A stretch of 59,409 bases of DNA, from the NCBI GenBank assembly GCA_012729855.1, contig JAAYCI010000062.1, forward strand, positions 1 to 59,409, written 5' to 3'. This DNA comes from Oscillospiraceae bacterium. GTDB lineage: Bacteria > Bacillota > Clostridia > Oscillospirales > Ruminococcaceae. Made by a program: the position numbers and the translations under genes. Positions 1-8,800 of the stretch are shown in pieces (positions within the stretch are counted from its first letter, which is position 1; each line of letters opens with the position of its first letter). The notes under the pieces were generated by a model. That model worked only from the letters and a program-made list of their open reading frames with translations, had not been told where the DNA came from and ran no database searches.

Positions 1-49
1 GCTCCACTTCGGTTGCCGCTCAGGGATAGGTTCCGCACTAACATTGTGA

Positions 50-604
50 TTGGTACAAAAAACGGGGGCAGCTCAGCCAGACCTGATTGCAACGGCCAAT
101 GGCCAGTTCGATAAAATGTGGCAGATGATTGACTCCATGCCTGAGGCAGAGCGCAATGCCACACTTGATTACGGCAGAGATTTTCACGGCAAAGAAGCCC
201 ATTGGCCGCGCGACAAAAACCTGCGGGATATCCTGATTCATCTGTATGAGTGGCACCAACTGCTGTTGCACTGGGTGAACGCAAACCAGAACGGGGAAGC
301 GGCGCCTTTTTTGCCACCCCCCTATAATTGGAAAACCTATGCCGGGATGAATGTGGCATTTTGGGAAAAACACCAGAGCACCTCATACAATAAGGCTGTA
401 GCACTGCTGAAAGAAAGCCATAAAGCAGTCATGGCCCTGATTGAATCCTTTTCCGATGAAGCATTGTTTACCAAAAAGCATTTTTTGTGGACAGGCGCCT
501 CTACGCTGGGCAGTTACTGTGTATCGGTAACGTCCAGCCATTATGACTGGGCCATGAAGAAAATCAAGCAGCATCTTAAAGCACGCCGAAAAGCGGCGAG
601 TTGA
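50..604 (+). CDS. ClbS/DfsB-like four-helix-bundle protein
   Basis: A 184-residue protein resembling the ClbS/DfsB (DUF1706) family, related to the DinB-like four-helix bundles. ClbS is known as a cyclopropane hydrolase that protects colibactin producers, but most family members have no known role. Family-like features are the early segment LIATANGQFDKMW (residues 12-24), the WPRDKNLRDILIHLYEWH block (residues 53-70), and a C-terminal TSSHYDWAMKKIKQH helix. The only in-frame start near the family N-terminus is TTG at 50, with no convincing ribosome binding site. The first ten residues do not look like the family, so the true start may lie upstream of the window or the 5' end may be altered. 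The gene stands alone and the next gene begins about 150 bp downstream. The family call is good; the function here is unknown. Confidence 0.72.
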   Translation: MVQKTGAAQPDLIATANGQFDKMWQMIDSMPEAERNATLDYGRDFHGKEAHWPRDKNLRDILIHLYEWHQLLLHWVNANQNGEAAPFLPPPYNWKTYAGMNVAFWEKHQSTSYNKAVALLKESHKAVMALIESFSDEALFTKKHFLWTGASTLGSYCVSVTSSHYDWAMKKIKQHLKARRKAAS

Positions 605-755
605 TTGACCTTTCTGGTATGGTACCGGCTTGATACCGGGACAAATTGCCGCCATGGCCGGAAGTGGTTCGCTGGAATGGTAGGCGGCGGCGCGCATTGT
701 CGTCGCGGCATCAAAGGGGAATCGCTGCACGATTCCCGGCACTGGGGGCGATGGC

Positions 756-1670
756 TTGCGGGTGTTGTTTTTTTTAATGATTACGCTGGGCGGATGCATT
801 ATGGTTGTTACGCTGGTGAAATACCATAAGCTGCTGCGTTACAATAAAAAGGAAACCTACAAGCTCAACCGTGCCAGTGGTATCACCGGTGCGCTGAGCT
901 TGGTGCTGTTGTATTTGTTTATTTTTGGGTTTGTGGTGGGCGCCATTGATATCGCCACACGGGAAGTGGAGCCCATCTACTATTTTGTGGTGGCCATCTT
1001 CTTTTTGGGCTCGCTGTTTATTTATATGGCCGTTCAGGTGCAGCTCAACATGGCACAGAATTTGCGCCAGAAAAACATTGAAACCATGCGTGCCTTTGTG
1101 AATGCCATTGATTTAAAGGACGCTTATACCCGCGGGCACTCCTACCACGTGTACCGCCTGACCCGGATTTTTTGCGACAACATGGACAGCGAGACACTGC
1201 GCCAGCTGAACATCCCCAAGCTGATGGATGCCGCCCTGTTGCACGACATCGGCAAAATCAGTATCCGGGATGAGATCCTCAACAAGGAAGGTGCGCTGAC
1301 CGAGGCGGAGTGGGAAATCATCAAAACGCATCCCCGGCGGGGTGTGGATATGATCACCGATACCTGCTACAGCGAAATTGGCGACTGGATACTCTACCAC
1401 CACGAGCGCATAGACGGGCAAGGGTACTACCGCCTGCAGGCGAAAGATATCCCGCTGGAATCGCGCATCATCGCCATATGTGATACTTACTCCGCGCTGT
1501 GCACAAACCGTGTGTACCGCAAAAAATGCACACATGAAGAGGCCCTGCGGGTGATGCAGGACGCAGCGGGTACCCAACTGGACAGTGCGTTGGTACACTG
1601 CTTCATAAACATTCCATCACAGGCACTTGGCGCGGTGATGGTGAATGAGCAGGCACAAAAAGCCGACTAA
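756..1670 (+). CDS. Membrane-anchored HD-GYP-type phosphodiesterase
   Basis: Two or three N-terminal hydrophobic segments (about residues 1-25, 45-70 and 75-100) are followed by an HD-GYP domain (about 110-285), a family that hydrolyses cyclic di-GMP or related nucleotides. The expected metal-binding residues can be seen in order: GHSYHV, LLHDIGK, THPRRG, YHHERIDGQGYY and ICDTYSA. The signature that is normally HHExxDGxGYP ends in GYY here, so the proline is replaced. The start is uncertain between TTG 756 (a GGGGG run lies 8 nt upstream), GTG 762 and ATG 777. I kept 756 because it gives a fuller first membrane helix. A strong hairpin terminator follows, and an EAL-HDOD gene lies convergently beyond it, so this corner is concerned with cyclic-di-GMP turnover. 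Confidence 0.85.
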   Translation: MRVLFFLMITLGGCIMVVTLVKYHKLLRYNKKETYKLNRASGITGALSLVLLYLFIFGFVVGAIDIATREVEPIYYFVVAIFFLGSLFIYMAVQVQLNMAQNLRQKNIETMRAFVNAIDLKDAYTRGHSYHVYRLTRIFCDNMDSETLRQLNIPKLMDAALLHDIGKISIRDEILNKEGALTEAEWEIIKTHPRRGVDMITDTCYSEIGDWILYHHERIDGQGYYRLQAKDIPLESRIIAICDTYSALCTNRVYRKKCTHEEALRVMQDAAGTQLDSALVHCFINIPSQALGAVMVNEQAQKAD

Positions 1671-1718
1671 ACATTTACGGGCAGCCGGGTGCGATGTGCC
1701 CGCGATCACACAAACCCA

Positions 1719-1752
1719 AAAAGCCATCTGATAACTGGATCAGATGGCTTTT
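1719..1752. terminator. Bidirectional rho-independent terminator
   Basis: A perfect 14-bp stem AAAAGCCATCTGAT / ATCAGATGGCTTTT with a 6-nt loop lies between the convergent HD-GYP and EAL-HDOD genes. The A-run on one side and T-run on the other let it serve both strands. Confidence 0.85.
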
Positions 1753-1834
1753 AGCTATAGAATAGGGGAGCGCTTGCTTCGTTCAGTGGTGGTTTGCTGT
1801 TAGGAGGCAAAGTACCGCTTGTGATAACAGGCCA

Positions 1835-3052
1835 TCAAAACTGCTGTGCCCACTGGATGGCATCCATATAGATGTCCGAGACCGCGTCTTCCCTCAGCCC
1901 CAGGCGGCCGCACAGTGCGCTCACCTGTGCCCAGTCGCTATTCTCCATGGCAATAATCAAGTCCAAAACCATCCGGTCATCGGTGTCCTGGTTCAGAAGA
2001 ATCGCTTTTGTTTTCTTTGGCATCCGCATCCGGCTCAGGCATTGCTCCAGGCCGGTATCGGTCAGCACATCCAACAGGGAGAACAGCCCCGCCAGAAAAT
2101 AGGCCTCGGCATCCCGGCCACGTTTGGTTGCTTTGGCAACCAGCTCGCAAAAGCGGGCGCGCACCATGCTCATCACAACCAGCTCGGCCGGCTTGTTGTC
2201 GCACATGTCGTTCAGCGAGGTGTATATGATCCACCGGCGCATCTCGTTTTCGCCCAGCAGTGCCACCGCCTGCGTGATGTTCTTAACCTCGTTTTCCGGG
2301 CCATAGTAGGCGGAGTTCACCAGGCGCAGCGTGCGGGCCGACAGGCCAAGGTCCTGCTTGATGATTTCCGCCAGCGCGGCAAAGTCCGCGTCGGGCTTTG
2401 CTATTTCGCGCATCAGGCGAATTTGGTTAGACCGCATGGGGTTGATGGTTTTTTCCATAACCAGCTTGGGCTTTGCAAAATAGTACCCCTGGAACAGGGA
2501 ACAGCCCATCACCTTGGCCTGCGCCACAATCTCCTCGGTCTCCACCTTTTCGGCCAGTATCCTGCATCGGCTATGGTCAATGGCGGCGGAAACCCGCTCC
2601 AGGTTATGCCACCCCTTGGCGGAACCGTCCACCTCCACCTTGACGATATCGCTCAGCTCCAGCAGCGCCCGGTTATTCCCCTGGTACTCATAATCATCGG
2701 CGGCTATGATGTACCCCTTGTCCTTCAGCGCGCGCAGTGCGTCCAGTATGGCCGGGGTAATTTCAACGTTTTCCAGCACCTCCACAATCAGGTGCTCTTT
2801 GGGGTACATGGCGGCCACTTCGTCTATAATAAGCTGCTCGGTGAAGTTGACAAACGCATGGGTACCGCCCGTAATGCGCTCAATACCGCCCCAGTCCACA
2901 GCATTCAAAATACTGATGGTGGCCCTGTCCCCGTCAACCAGGATATTTTTTCCTGAGCTGTTGACTTTGGGATTTGGCCTAAACAGTAGTTCGTACCCGA
3001 ATAATTTGTTGTGTTCAGTCAAAATTGGTTGCCGTGCGAAATACGCATCCAT
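1835..3052 (-). CDS. EAL-HDOD domain signalling protein (YuxH-like)
   Basis: A 405-residue protein with an N-terminal EAL domain (about 1-195) and a C-terminal HDOD domain (about 200-400), the architecture of YuxH-like cyclic-di-GMP signalling proteins. In the EAL half the signature reads YELLFR instead of EALLR. Counterparts of the other catalytic positions appear present: FVNFTE, EVLENVEIT, AADDYE, KVEVDG, AEKVE and FQGYYF. Activity is therefore possible but not assured. The HDOD half shows LGLSARTLRLVNSAYYG and a later AVALLGENEMRRW helix. I chose ATG 3052 because it is preceded by GGGGGA at normal distance and starts MDAYFARQPI like the family; an upstream TTG at 3070 overlaps that ribosome binding site. 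It is convergent with the HD-GYP gene, so two candidate cyclic-di-GMP phosphodiesterases sit side by side. Confidence 0.88.
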   Translation of the reverse strand: MDAYFARQPILTEHNKLFGYELLFRPNPKVNSSGKNILVDGDRATISILNAVDWGGIERITGGTHAFVNFTEQLIIDEVAAMYPKEHLIVEVLENVEITPAILDALRALKDKGYIIAADDYEYQGNNRALLELSDIVKVEVDGSAKGWHNLERVSAAIDHSRCRILAEKVETEEIVAQAKVMGCSLFQGYYFAKPKLVMEKTINPMRSNQIRLMREIAKPDADFAALAEIIKQDLGLSARTLRLVNSAYYGPENEVKNITQAVALLGENEMRRWIIYTSLNDMCDNKPAELVVMSMVRARFCELVAKATKRGRDAEAYFLAGLFSLLDVLTDTGLEQCLSRMRMPKKTKAILLNQDTDDRMVLDLIIAMENSDWAQVSALCGRLGLREDAVSDIYMDAIQWAQQF

Positions 3053-3132
3053 TTCTGTTTTGTCCCCCAAGCACCGCGTAACATAATGAACCAGTTCTGG
3101 AATGATATAAAGTATAAAAACTTGCTATGATT

Positions 3133-3159
3133 TTGGAAACCATATGATTTGGTTTCCAA
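3133..3159. promoter_or_regulatory. Inverted repeat upstream of EAL-HDOD gene
   Basis: A perfect 10-bp inverted repeat, TTGGAAACCA and TGGTTTCCAA, with a 7-nt loop lies about 80 bp upstream of the chosen EAL-HDOD start. It could be an operator or a leader hairpin. It lacks a T-tract on either strand. Confidence 0.45.
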
Positions 3160-3473
3160 GTTTACCAAGCGCAAAACAGGGAATAGAATTCTACCTCCCG
3201 ATTTATCCTTACTTATATACACTGAAATGTTGCTTTTGTCCAGATGTCTTTACATGTGGGCATCGCCATTATGATCAAGCGCGGCTTAAGTTAAGAAAGC
3301 ATGGCCGGCCCTGGAACAGAACCCTGCTGCACGCGCCCGGGCCTGTCTATGGGGTGGGCTTATTGGCACTTAAAGGCAAAATGGCTTGCAGCCACAATTA
3401 TTATTATACAACATCGGCAGCAAGGCAGCAAGGCGCGTTGCTGCGATTTTTGCCGTAAAAGCAGCAAAATGCA

Positions 3474-3503
3474 TTGTAAAAACGCGGGGGGATATGCTAT
3501 AGT
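3474..3503 (+). promoter_or_regulatory. Candidate sigma-70-type promoter of cupin gene
   Basis: TTGTAA and TATAGT with an 18-bp spacer, about 110 bp upstream of the cupin start codon. Confidence 0.5.
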
Positions 3504-3613
3504 ATTTATTAGATAAAAGCAAGCGGGTGCCGCCAAGGCATCGGCTACAAAAATGGCTTTCCGGGCAAATTTTATACACTGGTACGCAACATGAAGAAGG
3601 AGAGGTTTACAGC

Positions 3614-3973
3614 ATGATCATCAGAAGAGGAACGGAAACATTCCCCACCAAATCGTACGCTTTCCCCGACCCCGACAAAATTGCCACACAGCACTTTTTG
3701 GTGAACAAGGGCGAGTACGACGGCAAGCTGAACCACGTGGTGCGGGCCACCCTGAACCCCGGCTTTGACCTGCCGTTCCATACGCATACCGACGACGAGG
3801 AGATCTTCGTCATCCTGTTCGGCAATGCGGAGTATACCGACAACGACCGCAACAAGCATATCCTGCACGCCGGCGATATCATGATTTGCCGCAGCGGCGA
3901 AGGCCACGCCATTGGCAACCCGTTTGGCGAGCCCACCATCCTGATGGAGATCAACCTGCCGGTGGACAAATAA
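3614..3973 (+). CDS. Single-domain cupin protein
   Basis: A 119-residue protein made of one cupin barrel. Both cupin motifs are visible. The first is GFDLPFHTHTDDEE (about residues 51-64), where the two histidines and a following glutamate would bind a metal. The second is GDIMICRSGEGHAIGN (about 88-103), with the expected histidine. Small stand-alone cupins include sugar isomerases, dioxygenases and regulators, so the reaction cannot be named. The start ATG 3614 is preceded by AAGGAGAGG; an in-frame start at 3527 would add an unrelated leader. A rho-independent terminator follows and separates it from glutamine synthetase. No partner gene is obvious. Confidence 0.85.
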   Translation: MIIRRGTETFPTKSYAFPDPDKIATQHFLVNKGEYDGKLNHVVRATLNPGFDLPFHTHTDDEEIFVILFGNAEYTDNDRNKHILHAGDIMICRSGEGHAIGNPFGEPTILMEINLPVDK

Positions 3974-4002
3974 CCAACCGCCAAGCCCCAGCCTGTGGGC
4001 CA

Positions 4003-4029
4003 AAAGCACCCCAAAAGGGTGCTTTTTTT
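4003..4029 (+). terminator. Rho-independent terminator after cupin gene
   Basis: A 9-bp stem AAAGCACCC / GGGTGCTTT with a 5-nt loop, followed by a run of T, begins 30 bp after the cupin stop codon. Confidence 0.85.
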
Positions 4030-4144
4030 CTGCCGCGGGCTGTGGTATACTATGGTGGTTGATTTTGGCAAAAGGGCTTGCCGGCGCGGCGAACTGGCCG
4101 GCACAGCCAAGCAGGCATACCATAAATTGGGCAGGAGGATGACA

Positions 4145-5575
4145 ATGTTTGACAACTTGAAACAGGCGAAGCAGTTCTGTGAGGACAACAGCATTAAAAT
4201 GGTCGACTTTATGATGATTGACCTGGACGGGCGCTGGCGGCACCTGACCATGCCGGTGGACCGCTTCACCGAGGACACCCTGGTGGACGGCGTGGGGTTC
4301 GACGGCTCCAACTACGGCTTTGCGCCGGTGGAAAAAAGCGACATGGTGTTTGTGCCCGACCTGAAGAGCGCCTATGTGGACGTTTTTGCCGAGGTACCCA
4401 CCCTGGCCATGATCGGCGACGTGTTCGTCATCGACCTGCCCAGCAACCGCCGGTTTGACCAGGACCCCCGCAACGTGGCCGTACACGCCGAGGAATATAT
4501 GCGCAAGCTGGGTATTGCCGACGAAATGCGGGTGGGCCCCGAGTTTGAGTTCCATGTGTTTGACCACGTGGACTACGACGTACAGCCCAACGGCTCCAAA
4601 TACCATCTGGACACCAGCCAGGCCGTGTGGAACACCGGCCGGGAAGACCAGAACCTGGGCTACAAAATGCCGCTGAAGGGCGGCTACCATATGGCCCCGC
4701 CGCTGGATACCCTCAGCGGCTTCCGCTCGCGCGTGACCATGCTGATGGAAAAGCAGGGCATATTGGTGAAATACCACCACCACGAGGTGGGCGGCCCCGG
4801 CCAGTTGGAGATCGAGGTGGAGATGGGCCCCATGCTGGAGATGGCCGATAAAACAATGATGACCAAATATCTCATCAAAAACTCGGCCATTGCGGAAAAC
4901 AAAACGGCCACCTTCATGCCCAAGCCCATTTACGCCGAGGCCGGCAACGGCATGCATGTGCACATGCACCTGTTCAAGGACGGCAAGCCGCTGTTTTACG
5001 ATGAAAACGGCTATTCCCAGCTCAGCGACCTGGCGCTGCACTTCATTGGCGGGTTGCTCACCCACGCCCGGGCGCTGTGTGCCTTCACCAACCCCAGCAC
5101 CAACTCCTACAAACGGCTGGTGCCCGGCTTCGAGGCGCCGGTCACCATTGGCTACGCCACAGCCAACCGCAGCAGTGTGGTGCGCATCCCGGCCTATGCC
5201 AAAGGCCCCAACAACAAGCGCTTCGAGCTGCGCAGCCCCGACGGCACCTGCAACCCCTACTACGCCTACGCCGCCATTTTGATGGCCGGCCTGGACGGTG
5301 TGCAGAAGCAAATAGACCCCAGCAAAGCGGGCTATGGCCCTTATGACTTCAACCTTTTCACCCTGCCGCCAGAGGAGCAGAAGAAAATCACGCAGCTGCC
5401 CCGCTCGCTGGATGAAGCGCTGGACGCGCTGGAGGCCGACCACGACTTCCTGACCGCCGGCAACGTGTTCCCCCAGCGCCTCATCGACATCTGGGTGGAA
5501 AAACGTCGCAAGGATGCCGCGCGATACAACCAGCTGCCCCAGCCCGTGGAGTTTGAGATGTATTACGACCTGTAA
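4145..5575 (+). CDS. glnA: Type I glutamine synthetase
   Basis: A 476-residue protein matching class I glutamine synthetase, which makes glutamine from glutamate, ammonia and ATP as a cytoplasmic dodecamer. Visible signatures are GFDGSNYGF in the beta-grasp domain (normally GFDGSSI), EFEFHVFD, GPGQLEIEVEMGP with the metal-binding glutamates, NGMHVHMHLF, NSYKRLVPGFEAPVTIGYAT, and KRFELRSPDGTCNPY. Length fits the family (about 440-475). ATG 4145 was chosen because AGGAGG lies at 4133-4138; ATG 4139 would touch that site. A weak TATACT at 4046 may be its -10 element. The substitutions in GFDGSN and in VTIGYATANRSS suggest a divergent paralogue, and a glutamine-synthetase-like ligase acting on another amine cannot be excluded. 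No regulator gene is adjacent. Confidence 0.87.
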   Translation: MFDNLKQAKQFCEDNSIKMVDFMMIDLDGRWRHLTMPVDRFTEDTLVDGVGFDGSNYGFAPVEKSDMVFVPDLKSAYVDVFAEVPTLAMIGDVFVIDLPSNRRFDQDPRNVAVHAEEYMRKLGIADEMRVGPEFEFHVFDHVDYDVQPNGSKYHLDTSQAVWNTGREDQNLGYKMPLKGGYHMAPPLDTLSGFRSRVTMLMEKQGILVKYHHHEVGGPGQLEIEVEMGPMLEMADKTMMTKYLIKNSAIAENKTATFMPKPIYAEAGNGMHVHMHLFKDGKPLFYDENGYSQLSDLALHFIGGLLTHARALCAFTNPSTNSYKRLVPGFEAPVTIGYATANRSSVVRIPAYAKGPNNKRFELRSPDGTCNPYYAYAAILMAGLDGVQKQIDPSKAGYGPYDFNLFTLPPEEQKKITQLPRSLDEALDALEADHDFLTAGNVFPQRLIDIWVEKRRKDAARYNQLPQPVEFEMYYDL

Positions 5576-5605
5576 GCTGGAGAATGCCATATATTGAAAA
5601 CAAGG

Positions 5606-5634
5606 AGCACCACCGGCTGATAGCTGGTGGTGCT
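5606..5634 (+). terminator. Hairpin after glnA, probable terminator
   Basis: Stem AGCACCACC / GGTGGTGCT with an inner GCT/AGC extension, starting 30 bp after the glnA stop. Only three T follow, so termination may be partial. Confidence 0.6.
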
Positions 5635-5719
5635 TTCACGTGTGGCCGGTGTTAGGTTGATGTAATAACCCGCTAAAGTGGGCAGCAGAGAATGATTGTG
5701 TGAAAGAATGGTGAAAATA

Positions 5720-5749
5720 TTGTAAAACGCGTGTTTTTGGGGGTATAAT
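5720..5749 (+). promoter_or_regulatory. Candidate promoter of RND transporter gene
   Basis: TTGTAA and a consensus TATAAT separated by 18 bp, about 70 bp upstream of the RND start codon. Confidence 0.6.
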
Positions 5750-5820
5750 AAGACATTATGTGTGGAAGTGCGCCCATGTGCCCGTCGGCTTGGCCGCGTT
5801 CCCGAAGGAGATTGCGGCAC

Positions 5821-8800
5821 ATGGCAAAATTCAGCGTTAAAAAGCCACTTACGATATTTGTGGCGGTGGTTATCGTCATTGTATTGGGCATAGTATCGTT
5901 TACCCGGATGACCCCCGACCTGTTGCCCAACATGGACATGCCCTACATCCTGGTGGTAACGCCCTGGCCGGGCGCCACGCCCGAAAAGGTGGAGGAGTCC
6001 ATCACCCGGCCCATGGAGCAGTCCATGGCCACGCTGGAGCATATCCAAACCATCAGTTCCACCTCCAGCGCCAACAGCTCCATGCTGGTGCTGCAGTTTG
6101 AAGACAGTGTGAACATGGACACCATCGCCGTAGACATCCTGCAGCGCATCAACCAGCTGCAGGGCGGCTGGGACGAGATGGTGCAAACGCCCACCATCCT
6201 GAAAATGAACCCCAGCATGATTCCGGTAAGCATTGCCGCCGTGAAGATGGACGGCAAGGACACCATAGACCTTTCCACCTTTGTGGACGAAACGCTGATG
6301 AACAAGCTGGAGGGCATTGCCGGCGTGGCCAGTATCAGCGCCACGGGCCTGGTAGAGGAAGAGGTGCATATCCGGCTGGACCAGGCCAAGATAGATGCCT
6401 TCAATAAGAAAATCACCGCGGGCATAGACGACCAGTTTGCCGAGACGGAGACCGAGCTGACCGACGGCAAGGCCGAGATAGAGGACAACCTGGACGACCT
6501 GGACGGCAAGATGCAGCAGCTGAAGGACGGCGCCGCCGAGCTGGCCAAGAAAACCGCCGAGGGCGAGGCGACCATCAACGAAAAGCAGATGGAGCTTATC
6601 CAGGGCAAGCTGGCGCTGGTGGAGCAGCTGCAGGTACTGGAAACCCAGCTTGCTACCCTGAAAGACACCGAAAACCAGATGACCGAGCTGCAGGCCCAGG
6701 TGGCCAAGCTGGAGGAAACCAAAAAACAGCTGGAGGAAGCAGTACCCCAACTGCAGCAGCTGAAAGACGGGATGGAGGCCGCCGTGGCCGGCCAGGCCCA
6801 GCTGGAGACCGCCGTGGCCGGCCTGACCACCCTGGACGAGCAAATGGGCCAGCTGCTGGCAGCCCAACAGGCGTTCGACACGCAGATACAGGCCATCAAG
6901 GACATGGGCCTGCCGGCCGACCAGGAGGCCCAGCAAATTGCCGCCATCACCACCAGCGAGGCCTACCAGCAAACCCAGGCCGGCCTGGCCGCGCTGGATG
7001 TGCAGCTGGCCGCCATGGGCATTGCCGGGCGCGACCCCGCCGCCGTACAGGCCCTGCTGGCCCAAACGCAAACCCAGCTGGATGAAGTGAACGCGGGCCT
7101 GGCGCAGATGGACGTGCAGCTGGCCGCCATGGGCATAGAAGGGCGCGACCCCGCCGCCATACAGGTCCTGATAGACCAGAGCCAGGCGGGCCTTACCCAG
7201 GTGAACGAGGGCCTGGCCACCATAGACGCCATGTTGGCCCAGCAGGGCATGGACCGCAGCCAGATCGACAAGACGGTGAAGGAGCTGGCCTCCGGCCGCA
7301 AAAAGCTGGTGGACGGCATCAACCAGCTGAACGCACTGCTGGACGGCGTGGAGAGCGGCGAGGTGGCCATCTCCGACGCGATGCAGCAGCTGAGCCAGAC
7401 CAAGACCACCACGCTGTTTGAGATGAGCAACGGCTCGGCACAAATTGCCGCCGGCTCCGCCCAGCTGAACGCCGCGCTTACCCAGGTGGAGAGCGGGCTG
7501 GAGCAGCTGGAGGACGCCCGCGAGGCCGCCTACAAGCAGGCCGACCTCGATAATATCCTGACCATGGCCACCCTGACGCAGATTTTGAAGGCCGAGAACT
7601 TCTCCATGCCGGTGGGGTATGTGAGCGAAGACGGCGTGGACTGGCTGGTGAGCGTAGGTGAGCAGTATACCTCCACCGAGCAGCTGACCGACCAGATGCT
7701 GATGGACCTTGGCATTGAGGGTGTGCCGCCGCTCTACCTGCGCGACGTGGCCGATGTGTATGTGGTGGACAACTCCGGGTCTGTTTACGCCAAAATAGAC
7801 AGCCAGGACGGCGTGCTGCTCACCTTCTCCAAGCAAAGCGCCACCGCCACCGCCACCGCCGAAGTGTCGGACAACATCGCCGCCAAGTTCGCCCAGCTGG
7901 CCGAAGAATACCCCGGCCTCAGCTTCACCTCGCTGATGGACCAGGGCGACTATATCTACACCGTGGTCAACGGCATCATGGAGAACCTGCTGCTGGGCGC
8001 GCTCTTTGCCATCCTCGTGCTATTTTTGTTCCTGTGGAATCTACGCCCCACCCTCATCACGCTGTGCAGCATTCCCATCAGCGTTATCTTTGCCATTGCG
8101 CTCATGTACTTCTCGGGCGTTACCCTCAACATCATCTCGCTGTCGGGCCTGGCCGTGGCGGTGGGTATGCTGGTGGACAACAGCGTGGTTGTCATCGAGA
8201 ACATCTACCGCCTGCGCGCGCTGGGCATGAACGCCGTGAAAGCGGCCATCTCGGGCGCCAGCCAGGTGGCGGCGGCCATCACGTCGTCCACCCTCACCAC
8301 CGTCTGCGTCTTTTTGCCTATCGTTTTTGTGGAGGGTATCACCAAAGACCTGTTTACCGACCTCGCCCTCACCATGGGCTTTGCGCTGGTGGCCAGCCTC
8401 ATTGTGGCCCTCACGCTGGTGCCGGCCATGTCCTCGGGCCTGCTGCGCGGCGCCAAGGTGCGGGAATTCAAACGCTTCAACCGCTTTTTGGGCGGGTATC
8501 AAAAGTCGGTAAAATGGGCGCTGGGGCACCGGGCCATTGTGCTGGTGCTGGCTGTGGTTTTGCTGGGGGGCTCGGTGGCGGCCGTGATGATGCGCGGCTT
8601 CTCCTTCATGCCCGACTCTGACACCACCGAGCTGACCGTGACCCTGCAGATGCCCGAGGGCGCCACGCTGGACGACACCCGCGTGGTTTCCGACATCGCC
8701 ATTGAGCGTATCCAGGCTATTGACGGCGTGGAGACGGTGGGCGCCATGACCGGCGGCACCGGCAGTATCATCGGCCTGGGCAGCGGCGGCGGCGGCCGGG

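Larger units (their letters stand above)
3053..3613. other. Gene-free divergent region with operator-like palindrome
   Basis: This 560-bp stretch between the divergent EAL-HDOD and cupin genes has no credible ORF and is AT-richer than its surroundings. It holds an inverted repeat near the EAL start (3133-3159) and a promoter-like pair for the cupin gene (3474-3503). A second -10-like TATACA lies near 3570. The middle (about 3200-3460) shows only short GCAGCAAGG-type direct repeats. Confidence 0.6.

Noticed and set aside
605..829. A 74-codon ORF after the ClbS-like gene
   Set aside because: No ribosome binding site, no family features, and it overlaps the start of the HD-GYP gene in another frame.
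3340..3440. Cyclic-di-GMP (GEMM) riboswitch upstream of the cupin or EAL gene
   Set aside because: A GGCACTTAAAGGCAAA-like stretch drew attention because of the nearby c-di-GMP proteins, but the required second conserved stem and tetraloop receptor are not recognisable.
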